From a virus: a stretch of DNA of 43,286 nucleotides. Below are positions 13,491-19,930 of this stretch, piece by piece. A program made the position numbers and the translations under genes. Below the pieces are notes generated by a model, which did not search any database, was not told the DNA's origin, and worked only from the letters and a program-made list of their open reading frames with translations. The DNA lies in IMG/VR virus record IMGVR_UViG_3300036861_000975, positions 1 to 43,286 of that record. One strand, given 5' to 3'. Positions within the stretch are counted from its first letter, which is position 1. Each line of letters begins with the position of its first letter.

Positions 13491-14314
13491 GCCGCACGAA
13501 GCTCCCGAAGGTCTACCTTCGGATCCACCCCGACCTCGACCAGCACCCCGATTACGCCGGGATGCTGCTTCTCATCTGTGCCGCGAATCGCCAGCCGGCG
13601 CGTGGCCGCTTCCGCACCCGCGAGATCCTCGACCGTATCCTCGGCCGCCGGCGAGCCGAGGCCTTTCTTTCCCCACGCCACGAGGGCGCCCGCCCGGACG
13701 TCATCGCCTGCCCGGACGGCACCTACTACCTCGACGGCTGGGACGAGTGGAACGAGGGCGACCACACCGTCGGCGAGCGCGTCCAGCGGATCAGGAATAA
13801 GCGTTACAGAGTAACGCCGAAAGGAGGCGATTCGCCGTTACATGGCCGTGACGCCGCCGTTTCCCAGGAGTTACCCAATCGTAACTCTCCGTCTGAGGCG
13901 TTAGGCGTTAGGCGTAGTGCGGAGCTCGCTACGCTCGCTCCTGATACCCCCCCCTCATCCCCCCCCGCTGGCGCGGGTGGGGAGCGGCGGCGGCGGCGCA
14001 AACCGCCGGCGGATCACGAGTTGTCGCTGCCGGCAGCCAGCGGAAAACCTGTGGAAGCGCGAGAGGAGGCCGCAGCATGGATCGCCGATCACGGCGGCCC
14101 GGAAGGCCTCGCCCGCTCGGCGGTTAGCTGGCTGGAGGGCAACCAGCGCGATAGCGAGGCCGACAGCGAAGCCCTCGAACGGTGGGCCGCGAGTGAGCGC
14201 GCGCCGGATCGAGTCCGCGCCATGATCGCCGGCGTGGTCGACCAACTGCTCTTCGAGCGCCGTGAGGCGGCGCGCGGCAACCCTGTCCCGACCGCGCCGG
14301 CCAAGCCGCGATAA
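13487..14314 (+). CDS. Putative phage replication protein with internal iterons
   Basis: 275 residues. The N-terminal 100 residues (KVYLRIHPDLDQHPDYAGM, GRFRTREILDRILG, YYLDGWDEWNEGD, TVGERVQRIRNKR) resemble the N-terminal domain of phage replisome-organiser-type proteins. A low-complexity Pro/Ser/Arg linker and a helical C-terminus follow. The conserved part starts at CTG 13487 in a CTGA overlap, with GGAGGT six bases upstream; no standard start codon fits. Its linker DNA contains repeated GTTAC/GTAAC motifs. A replication role is inferred from domain shape, position and iterons. Confidence 0.55.
   Translation: MSRTKLPKVYLRIHPDLDQHPDYAGMLLLICAANRQPARGRFRTREILDRILGRRRAEAFLSPRHEGARPDVIACPDGTYYLDGWDEWNEGDHTVGERVQRIRNKRYRVTPKGGDSPLHGRDAAVSQELPNRNSPSEALGVRRSAELATLAPDTPPSSPPAGAGGERRRRRKPPADHELSLPAASGKPVEAREEAAAWIADHGGPEGLARSAVSWLEGNQRDSEADSEALERWAASERAPDRVRAMIAGVVDQLLFERREAARGNPVPTAPAKPR
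13801..13911. repeat. GTTAC/GTAAC iteron cluster, candidate replication origin or parS
   Basis: Within the replication gene: GCGTTAC-AGA-GTAACGC (13801-13817), GGCGA-T-TCGCC (13826-13836), a lone GTTAC (13838-13842), GAGTTAC-6 bases-GTAACTC (13868-13887) and tandem GGCGTTA GGCGTTA (13897-13910). Both seven-base inverted repeats are perfect. Just downstream are two C8 tracts separated by TCAT. Iterons inside an initiator gene recall lambda ori within gene O. A ParB centromere is an alternative. Confidence 0.5.
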
Positions 14315-14324
14315 TGCGCGCGCG

Positions 14325-14642
14325 TTGAGCGCCAACCCACGACCGGAGTTCCAGACGTCTGCACCGTCACCGCCGCCCGATCGGACGAGGCCGGAGGACG
14401 TCGAGCTCGGCCACAAGGTACCCGTCGCCCGCCCGATCGACCTGCTGAGCTACTGCGCGCCCGAAGGCGCGATCGAGCTACTGCTGGCGCTGGTCAGGGC
14501 TCAGCGCGGGTCCACCGGCCACAAGGAGCGGGCGGTAACGTTCGTCTTCGACGACGGCGAATGGACGGGGCTGGGCGCCATGGTGCGCAAGCCGCGACGA
14601 CAGACCTTGACGCGGCGGAGGAGAGGCGTATCATCCCGGTGA
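14325..14642 (+). CDS. Hypothetical protein, uncertain start
   Basis: 105 residues if the TTG at 14325 is the start; no clear ribosome site is visible. A Pro-rich N-terminus leads to a more ordered part (LLSYCAPEGAIELLLALV, then AVTFVFDDGEWTGLG) and a basic tail. No family recognised. It is the last gene before the terminator region. Confidence 0.4.
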   Translation: MSANPRPEFQTSAPSPPPDRTRPEDVELGHKVPVARPIDLLSYCAPEGAIELLLALVRAQRGSTGHKERAVTFVFDDGEWTGLGAMVRKPRRQTLTRRRRGVSSR

Positions 14643-14671
14643 CGTTGGCGAAGACGTAGCAGCCGCCCGAG

Positions 14672-14695
14672 GGCCGCGGGTATTCACCCACGGCC
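14672..14695 (+). promoter_or_regulatory. Upstream ATTC-loop hairpin
   Basis: GGCCG-C-GGGT-ATTC-ACCC-A-CGGCC folds into a 5-bp plus 4-bp stem with one mismatch and an ATTC tetraloop. The same GGT-ATTC-ACC tip recurs in the terminator hairpin downstream. There is no U-tract here, so this copy is not itself a terminator. Confidence 0.55.
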
Positions 14696-14733
14696 GGAGA
14701 CGGACGGGCGAGTAAGCCGAAGCCGCTGAATCA

Positions 14734-14787
14734 GAGGCTCGGCGCCTTGCGGTATTCACCGCGGGGCGGCCGGGCCTCTCGCTTTTT
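14734..14787 (+). terminator. Strong intrinsic terminator before the lysis region
   Basis: GAGGC, CGGC, GCC and GCGGT pair with ACCGC, GGC, GCCG and GCCTC around an ATTC loop, with small internal loops and one bulge, followed by TCGC and TTTTT (14783-14787). About 17 GC-rich pairs plus a U-run make this one of the clearest terminators in the window. It should end early-operon transcription unless antitermination occurs. Confidence 0.75.
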
Positions 14788-15045
14788 ATGGGGCTACCGC
14801 AGGCCGCCTCGAGCGTCGCACCCGAAGCGCGACACCGCCGCGCGGTGGATTTCCCCGTTCCCCCGACTCTCCTCGAGGTCCTCGGCGACGGCGACCAGGC
14901 GCACGGGGCGAGCGTCCTGCGCCAGCTGCACGCCGAGCTCGCCGCGCGGAAGAGCGCGATGCCGCAGGCCACCCACATCCTCCGGCTGTCGCCCGAGGGC
15001 CGCGTCTCCGTCGTCACGGAGATCTCCGAGAGGCGGATCGCGTGA
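14788..15045 (+). CDS. Hypothetical protein preceding the endolysin
   Basis: 85 residues from the ATG directly after the terminator U-run; that start has no ribosome site, and a downstream GTG (before DFPVPPTLLEV) may be the true one. The C-terminal half is helical, then beta (HILRLSPEGRVSVVTEI). The stop overlaps the endolysin GTG as GTGA, which supports translation of this frame. Function unknown. Confidence 0.5.
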   Translation: MGLPQAASSVAPEARHRRAVDFPVPPTLLEVLGDGDQAHGASVLRQLHAELAARKSAMPQATHILRLSPEGRVSVVTEISERRIA

Positions 15046-15539
15046 AGGTCCCCGTCGGTCTTCCCGCAATCGTCGACACGTACGGCGACCCGTGGCAGGT
15101 GATGGGCGCCGACGGCCACCTGAGCGGCAGCGAGGCGCTCGAGTGGGAAAAGCGGCTGGTGTTCGTCCCGCTGCCGCGGCCGCTGCAGCTCGCCTGGGGG
15201 AAGGTCGGCCAGCTCGTGACGCGAATCCGTGTCCACCAGCTGGCGGCGCCGGCGTTCGAGGCTGCGTTCCGGACCCTGCACTCCGACGACGAGCTGTGGG
15301 GCCACCTGAAGACCTTCGGCGGCACGTACGCGTTCCGCCCGAAGCGCGATGACATGGAGGTCCTGAGCACGCACAGCTGGGGCGTCGCGATCGACCTCAA
15401 CCCCAAGGGCAACGAGCTCGGCGTGACGCCCTCGATGCATCCCGCCGTGGTGCAGGCCTTCGAGGCGGCCGGCTTCGTGTGGGGCGGCCGCTGGCGCCGT
15501 CCGGACGGCATGCACTTCCAGCTTTGTGGCGGTTATTGA
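15042..15539 (+). CDS. Endolysin: M15-family L,D/D,D-peptidase
   Basis: 165 residues, one catalytic domain and no cell-wall-binding domain. The M15 zinc site is visible: His111 and Asp118 in STHSWGVAIDLN, and His158 in RPDGMHFQL. M15 phage enzymes cleave peptide bonds of peptidoglycan at lysis. There is no signal peptide, so release needs a holin. Downstream lipoproteins suit a spanin function. The start is a GTG in a GTGA overlap. Confidence 0.88.
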   Translation: MKVPVGLPAIVDTYGDPWQVMGADGHLSGSEALEWEKRLVFVPLPRPLQLAWGKVGQLVTRIRVHQLAAPAFEAAFRTLHSDDELWGHLKTFGGTYAFRPKRDDMEVLSTHSWGVAIDLNPKGNELGVTPSMHPAVVQAFEAAGFVWGGRWRRPDGMHFQLCGGY

Positions 15540-15562
15540 AGGGCCCGAAAGGAGTCGTCTCG

Positions 15563-15823
15563 ATGAAGCTCGGTCGCATCCTGCTGCTCGCGGCCCTCTT
15601 GCCGCTGCCGACGCACCTCGCCGCGTGCGCCATCCAGGTCCAGGGCAAGGCGTCGCTGTTCCGGGGCGACGCTCCCAAGGTCGACCAGAAGACGGTCGAG
15701 TCGTTCATCCGCGCGGGGAACGAGGCCGGCGCGCGGGAGTACCTGATGAGGCTCGGCCTCTCGGAGAGCGAGACCGCCGCGCGGCTGCAGGAAGCGCGCG
15801 AGGTCGTCGCCAAGGAGAAGTGA
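15563..15823 (+). CDS. Small lipoprotein, candidate outer spanin
   Basis: 86 residues, with AAGGAG upstream of the ATG. A type II signal peptide ends in LAAC (Cys21-22 region). The mature part is short and helical with many charged residues. A small lipoprotein directly after an endolysin is often the outer-membrane spanin, but no proline-rich stretch and no nested inner spanin were found, so the role is inferred. The stop overlaps the next ATG. Confidence 0.6.
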   Translation: MKLGRILLLAALLPLPTHLAACAIQVQGKASLFRGDAPKVDQKTVESFIRAGNEAGAREYLMRLGLSESETAARLQEAREVVAKEK

Positions 15824-16398
15824 TGCGAGAGCTGTTCCGATCCGTGCGGGAGGACCGCGCCGTCTTCTGGGCCGCGCTGTTGCTGGTGGCCGCCGTGGCC
15901 GTGCTGGGCACGGCCTGCCTCGACTTCGGCGGGGGGCCCTCGACAACGGTCGTGGTGACCCAGGACCAGAACCACGACAACGGGCCGTCGCCGTCGCCGA
16001 GCGCTTCGCCCAGCGTGCCGGGTCCCGTGTCCGGCGTAAGCGACGTCGCCTCCATGGCGATCTTCGTGTTCGGCTACTCGTGCGCGACCGGCGTACCGCA
16101 GCCCCAGCACTCGCCGGGGATCATCGAGCCCGGCTGTGATGAGGCGGCGCTGACCGCCACGCCCAAGCAGGCGGACGGCAAGACCGACGCCGTGAACCAC
16201 GGCAACAACATCACCTGGTCGGTCGTGGGCGACGAAAACGCGCTCCGGGTCTTCCCCGATCCGGCGAACGTCCTGTTCAACCGCAAGGTGGCGGTGATCG
16301 CGCCGCGGCGGCCTGGAGCGTCCGTCACCCTGACGGCCGTGCTGCTGGCGCCGGACGGGAAGCGCTTCGAGGCGAGCAAGACGATCTCGATTCGCTGA
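15823..16398 (+). CDS. Exported protein with Ig-like fold, lipoprotein or membrane-anchored
   Basis: 191 residues. An N-terminal hydrophobic helix (FWAALLLVAAVAVLG) ends in GTAC, which could be a lipobox or the end of a membrane anchor. A Ser/Pro linker (PSPSPSASPS) follows, then a beta-rich domain resembling bacterial Ig-like folds (NITWSVVGDENALRVFPD, then ASVTLTAVLLAPDGKRF). Probably displayed on the cell envelope. Part of the lysis-region operon. Confidence 0.6.
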   Translation: MRELFRSVREDRAVFWAALLLVAAVAVLGTACLDFGGGPSTTVVVTQDQNHDNGPSPSPSASPSVPGPVSGVSDVASMAIFVFGYSCATGVPQPQHSPGIIEPGCDEAALTATPKQADGKTDAVNHGNNITWSVVGDENALRVFPDPANVLFNRKVAVIAPRRPGASVTLTAVLLAPDGKRFEASKTISIR

Positions 16399-16811
16399 TG
16401 CGCCGCGTCCTGCTACTCGTAGCGCTGCTGACGGCGCCGGGCTGCGCCGCACACCGCGCCAGCCCGGCGGTGGCGCCGCGGCCGCAGGTGGAGCTGCGCG
16501 CTTGGCCGGCGATCTCGTTCGCGCCGGCGACGGTGCGCGCGCGCATCAGCATCAACGACCTCACCGAGGCCCTCTACTGCGCCGACATCGCCTGGCTCTG
16601 GGGTGACGGCGAGGCCTCGACGCACGGCGAAGACTGCGCGCCGTGGGACGCGAGCCTCACGGAGGACCGCTACAACGGCGAGCACGTCTACCGGTTCCCA
16701 GGGCGGTACATCCTGCAGGCCGCGCTGTCGAAGGCTGGGCGGGTGCTGTGGCGCGACGTCGCGCCCGTCGTCGTGGCCGGTCGGGACGGCGTGCCCGGAG
16801 GCGGGCGGTGA
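16398..16811 (+). CDS. Lipoprotein with PKD-like domain
   Basis: 137 residues. The signal peptide ends in TAPGC (Cys16), a lipobox variant. The mature part has a PKD-type pattern: WLWGDGEAS, then HVYRFPGRYILQAAL. PKD domains are extracellular beta-sandwiches often involved in adhesion or complex formation. It follows two other exported proteins, and the three may act together at the envelope. The stop overlaps the next GTG. Confidence 0.65.
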   Translation: MRRVLLLVALLTAPGCAAHRASPAVAPRPQVELRAWPAISFAPATVRARISINDLTEALYCADIAWLWGDGEASTHGEDCAPWDASLTEDRYNGEHVYRFPGRYILQAALSKAGRVLWRDVAPVVVAGRDGVPGGGR

Positions 16812-16939
16812 CGACGTTCACCCAGGACGTCCTCTACGGCCTGGTGATGCTCACGGTCGGCGTCGTCATCGGCGTGTGCGGCGCACTGCTCGTCATTGAC
16901 GCCGATATCCGCCGCGCCAGCCGCGTGGTGCCTCGGTGA
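16808..16939 (+). CDS. 43-residue single-pass membrane protein
   Basis: A GTG start in a GTGA overlap. Residues 9-31 (LYGLVMLTVGVVIGVCGALLVI) form one transmembrane helix, followed by a short basic tail. It is of the right size for a small holin partner, antiholin or inner spanin anchor, but lacks the coiled coil expected of a spanin. The stop overlaps the next gene (GTGA). Confidence 0.55.
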   Translation: MTTFTQDVLYGLVMLTVGVVIGVCGALLVIDADIRRASRVVPR

Positions 16940-17154
16940 TCCTCCCGTTCGGCGGCGAGAGCGATCCCGACCTGGTCGACGTGTTCACGCAGATGCCCGT
17001 CCAGGTATTCGCGATCCCGAAGCCGGAGCCGCGCGCGCCGTGGCTCCCGGATCTCGCGTGCGAGTCGCGCGCCAGAGTTCGGCGGCCGAAGCACGCCCCT
17101 GACAAGGACGGCCGGTGCGTCTTCTGCGACCGGCGCGTCCGCTGGAGGAATTGA
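16936..17154 (+). CDS. Small hypothetical protein with C-x2-C
   Basis: 72 residues from a GTG in a GTGA overlap. A Pro-rich middle is followed by CVFCDRRVRW at the C-terminus, half of a zinc site. No family recognised. GGAGGAA near its end serves the next gene, whose ATG overlaps its stop (TGATG). Confidence 0.5.
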   Translation: MILPFGGESDPDLVDVFTQMPVQVFAIPKPEPRAPWLPDLACESRARVRRPKHAPDKDGRCVFCDRRVRWRN

Positions 17155-18101
17155 TGGGCGATTACAGGATCACCGTGGAAGCCACGGGCGGCCACGGATG
17201 CAGCCGCAAGACGAAGAGTGGCGAGAAGGTCGAGCCGTGCGGGTGGGACGGCTGCCCCGACTGCCGCGCTCGCGCCTTCGTCGAGAAGCTCCGCACCAGC
17301 GGCAACGACGTGCGCGTGGCGAAGCTCGAGCACTGGCCGGTGCCCGGAGCGGCCGGGACCACGCGCACCGAGAACCCGGGTCCGGTCGACGACCTCCTGA
17401 CGGGCGTCCGCCAGGGCGAGTTCGAGGATGCCAAGTCGGCGGGCTTCGGCCGCATCGGAGCGCTGGTGGCCGCGGCGGTGCTCGCCCTGGCCGGACTGCT
17501 GGCCGCTCCCGCGGCCGCGCGCGCCGCGGATCGTCCCGCAGACACGCCGCCGCCACCGCGGCCCGCCTTCGCGTGGTCCAGCTACTCGTTCGCCGAGACG
17601 GCCTTCACCCAGGGCGGTAACAAGCGAGCGATCGTCGGAGCCCGGGCCACGGCCGCTGTCGCGCTGCCCTACGGCCTCCAGCTCTCGGCGCGCGCGGATG
17701 CCTCGGCACTCCAGGACGGCGGCGCCGTCCAGGTCGACATAGAGGACCCGCAGACCTACTCCACGCTCGAGCTGTACGGCGCTCTGAGCCGGCCGCTACC
17801 GGTGGTGAAGGGTCTCTCGGCCGAGGTGATCTACGGCATCGCGCTACCGATCGAGTTCGGGCGGCTGGTCCTGCTCGAGCGCTATCCGAAGACGTTTGCC
17901 GCCGGCGTCCGGTACACGCTGGGCAAGTCGACCGTCCATCTTGACGTCGGAACCCACGATCCCGCCGGTGACGGAGTCCGCGTGCTCGCCTCCGCGCAGC
18001 TCCATCTCGCTGCAATCGACGAGCGGACCTACCTCTTCGCGGATGGGGCATTCGGGCGAGGGAGCTACTACCGCGGCGGGGTGGCGCTCCGGCTGAAGTG
18101 A
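17154..18101 (+). CDS. Fusion of a Cys-rich phage domain to an outer-membrane-barrel-like domain
   Basis: 315 residues. Residues 1-50 match a small conserved phage protein (ITVEATGGHGCSR, EPCGWDGCPDCRARAF). After a linker, residues about 98-125 form a signal-peptide-like hydrophobic run ending in AAPAAARAAD, then alternating strands ending in an aromatic-rich C-terminus (YYRGGVALRLK), as in outer-membrane barrels. No in-frame ATG was found between the parts. Either an internal start makes an exported barrel, or a recent fusion joined two genes. The barrel implies a Gram-negative host. Confidence 0.6.
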   Translation: MGDYRITVEATGGHGCSRKTKSGEKVEPCGWDGCPDCRARAFVEKLRTSGNDVRVAKLEHWPVPGAAGTTRTENPGPVDDLLTGVRQGEFEDAKSAGFGRIGALVAAAVLALAGLLAAPAAARAADRPADTPPPPRPAFAWSSYSFAETAFTQGGNKRAIVGARATAAVALPYGLQLSARADASALQDGGAVQVDIEDPQTYSTLELYGALSRPLPVVKGLSAEVIYGIALPIEFGRLVLLERYPKTFAAGVRYTLGKSTVHLDVGTHDPAGDGVRVLASAQLHLAAIDERTYLFADGAFGRGSYYRGGVALRLK

Positions 18102-18298
18102 CGGCTCAGCCTCCCGAACCGGGTCCGGCCGTCGACCCCGCTGCGGTCGAGATCGCCGCGCGTGAACTTCTCGACTCCTGGCCGTGGCTGAAGAACTGCT
18201 GGGAGCGTGACAACGGCTTGCTCGACGCCGGCGGCCGCGAGCTGCCCACACGTCCCTTCGAGCGGGCGATCCGCGCGTACCTCGAGCACTCCTGGTGA
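18098..18298 (+). CDS. Small hypothetical protein
   Basis: 66 residues from a GTG in a GTGA overlap, helical, with a Trp-rich centre (LLDSWPWLKNCWERDNGLL). No family recognised. The stop overlaps the next GTG. Confidence 0.5.
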   Translation: MTAQPPEPGPAVDPAAVEIAARELLDSWPWLKNCWERDNGLLDAGGRELPTRPFERAIRAYLEHSW

Positions 18299-18765
18299 GG
18301 AGGATCCTCGGCCCGGCGCTTTCGCACCTGGTGCGCGAGCGGGAGCGCCTCCGGCAGGCGCTGTCCGAGGCGACGCCGGAGGAGCGCGCGAAGGAGCGGT
18401 CCGAGCACGCGGCGTGTCACGAGGACGCGGGCACCATCCTCCACTCCCGCACCGGCAAGACGTACGAGGTCCAGGAGGACGGATCATGGCGCCGCGCCGC
18501 GCGCCTCAGCGAAGCGAGGGAATCGGCCTTTCCCGATCCTGAGCCGCGGCCGCCGAGCTACCGCGAGCAGATCGCGGCGGCGCCGTCAATGGAGGCCGTA
18601 ACCGAACTCCTGCTGCACGCGGCCGCCCGTCTTCCCCGGGACAGCCGCTCCATGCGTCAGATCCGGCGTGCGGCGAACGCTCGCATCGACGAGCTGGCAG
18701 CAGCACGAGTCATCCGCAGCGCTCCGGCGTCGCTGCTGGTCCTGCCGAAGGAGGCGAGATGTTGA
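18295..18765 (+). CDS. Hypothetical helical protein
   Basis: 156 residues from a GTG (GTGA overlap). Mainly charged helices, with a short beta hairpin in the centre (GKTYEVQEDGSWRR). No export signal. Its last codons overlap the start of the next gene by seven bases. Function unknown. Confidence 0.5.
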   Translation: MRRILGPALSHLVRERERLRQALSEATPEERAKERSEHAACHEDAGTILHSRTGKTYEVQEDGSWRRAARLSEARESAFPDPEPRPPSYREQIAAAPSMEAVTELLLHAAARLPRDSRSMRQIRRAANARIDELAAARVIRSAPASLLVLPKEARC

Positions 18766-19286
18766 ACCGCTTGTTCCGACGCCTTGCCGTGAAGATGGGC
18801 CTCGACTACTTCGGCGATCAGATCCGCGCAGCCGCCGAAGGGCGGCTCGGGGCCGAGTGGAAAGCTCGGTACTGGGCTGTGGCCGGCAAGAAGACGTGGA
18901 GCGGCTGCGGCTTGGCGCTGCTCGCGGCCACGCTCGTCGCGCTGGGCTACAACGAGGCCGCGACGGCGGTGGGCGTAGCCGCGGGCCTGTTGATCCAGTG
19001 GGGTCTGGTCGACAAGGCGTGGCGCAGCGAGGTCCCAGCGTTCGTGAAGGACAGCGGCGTCTACCGCTTCCTCGCCTCGCACTCCGCCGACGTCGCCGTT
19101 ATCCTCGGCCTCATCTACGCCGACCTGCAGAAGGCGGCCTGTGGCCACCAGTGCGACGTGGCGTCCCAGGTGGTACTGGTCGTCGGCGCCGCCTTCGTGC
19201 AGCTCGCCATCCTCGACCCGGCGTGGCGCGCGCATCCGCCGCGGCTCGAGTCGCTGTGGCCGAGCGAGCGCGGTGGCGAGCGATAG
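18759..19286 (+). CDS. Multi-spanning membrane protein, candidate holin
   Basis: 175 residues with three to four hydrophobic helices (about 48-66, 68-86, 109-127 and 137-155), separated by short charged segments, and a basic N-terminus (MLNRLFRRLAVK). It is the last gene of the lysis region, directly before the packaging genes. Its size is at the upper end for a holin; the assignment rests on topology and position only. Confidence 0.5.
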   Translation: MLNRLFRRLAVKMGLDYFGDQIRAAAEGRLGAEWKARYWAVAGKKTWSGCGLALLAATLVALGYNEAATAVGVAAGLLIQWGLVDKAWRSEVPAFVKDSGVYRFLASHSADVAVILGLIYADLQKAACGHQCDVASQVVLVVGAAFVQLAILDPAWRAHPPRLESLWPSERGGER

Positions 19287-19423
19287 CGGGGGGGGCGGTT
19301 CGTTCCCGGGAGGGGGGGGAGGGGTACACCCGAGGGAGGGTGCCCTCCTCTCTCGCGAGGGCAGCAAAATCCCCCCCGCCGGCGGCCCCGAACCGCGCTT
19401 TCGCCCTGATTTGACGCGGTGAT
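19287..19423. promoter_or_regulatory. G-rich structured gap upstream of terS, candidate cos/pac or terminator
   Basis: No gene. G8 (19288-19295) and G8 (19312-19319) face C7 (19371-19377). GCGGTTCG (19295-19302) and CGAACCGC (19389-19396) are perfect inverted copies 86 bases apart. Inside is hairpin TGCCCTC-9 bases-GAGGGCA (19331-19353). Packaging sites often lie just before terS, so this is the best cos/pac candidate. Four G-runs close together could also form a quadruplex. There is no U-tract. Confidence 0.5.
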
Positions 19424-19930
19424 GTGGGCCATCGGCGAAATCAAACGGGCGGCCGCGGGAAATCAAAGGGCGGCCGTGTCGTCGAGTTCCCCCGCAAGGG
19501 CCCGCGCGGCGGCCCGCGCGGCCGCGGCGGCCACCGCCCTGGCGCTGGTCGGCCTCGCGATCGCGGGCCCTCCGGCATCAGCTGGGCTCGCATCCGCCAC
19601 TACGCACGCCGCGGCGCCGAGCGCGACACGATCATCGCCGCCTTCGGTATCACGGCCGCCCAGCTCGGCGACCCCGACGTCGTCGCGCGCCTCCAGGAAG
19701 AGATGGTCCGCGGCGCCGCCCTGTACCAGCTCGACCTCCTCGACGACGTCCATCGCCTCCGGAAGGGCACCAGCGACGGCAGCGTCAACGCGACCCTGGC
19801 CAGTCTCAAGGAAGCGCACGGCTGGGGCCGTCCGGACTCAGGAAAGGGCCGAAAGGACAAGCGTCCCGACGCCGAGGCCGCCGTCGCCGAGCTCGAGCGT
19901 CTCCTACGGAGAGTCCGTGCGCCTGGGTAG
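19424..19930 (+). CDS. terS: Terminase small subunit
   Basis: 168 residues from a GTG. A basic, Gly/Arg-rich N-terminus is followed by an HTH (ARIRHYARRGAERDTIIAAFG, then ITAAQLGD), a central helical oligomerisation region (YQLDLLDDVHRLRKG) and a phage TerS-like ending (LKEAHGWGRPDSG). It recognises the packaging site and passes DNA to TerL. Directly upstream of terL, overlapping it by 14 bases. Confidence 0.75.
   Translation: MGHRRNQTGGRGKSKGGRVVEFPRKGPRGGPRGRGGHRPGAGRPRDRGPSGISWARIRHYARRGAERDTIIAAFGITAAQLGDPDVVARLQEEMVRGAALYQLDLLDDVHRLRKGTSDGSVNATLASLKEAHGWGRPDSGKGRKDKRPDAEAAVAELERLLRRVRAPG

Noticed and set aside
18668-19414. 248-codon plus-strand frame over the holin candidate
   Set aside because: Arg-rich shadow; the overlapping frame has membrane helices and a normal start.
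19419-19916. N-terminal extension of terL across terS
   Set aside because: The extension is Ser/Ala/Pro-rich shadow of terS; TerL-like sequence starts at the GTG at 19917.
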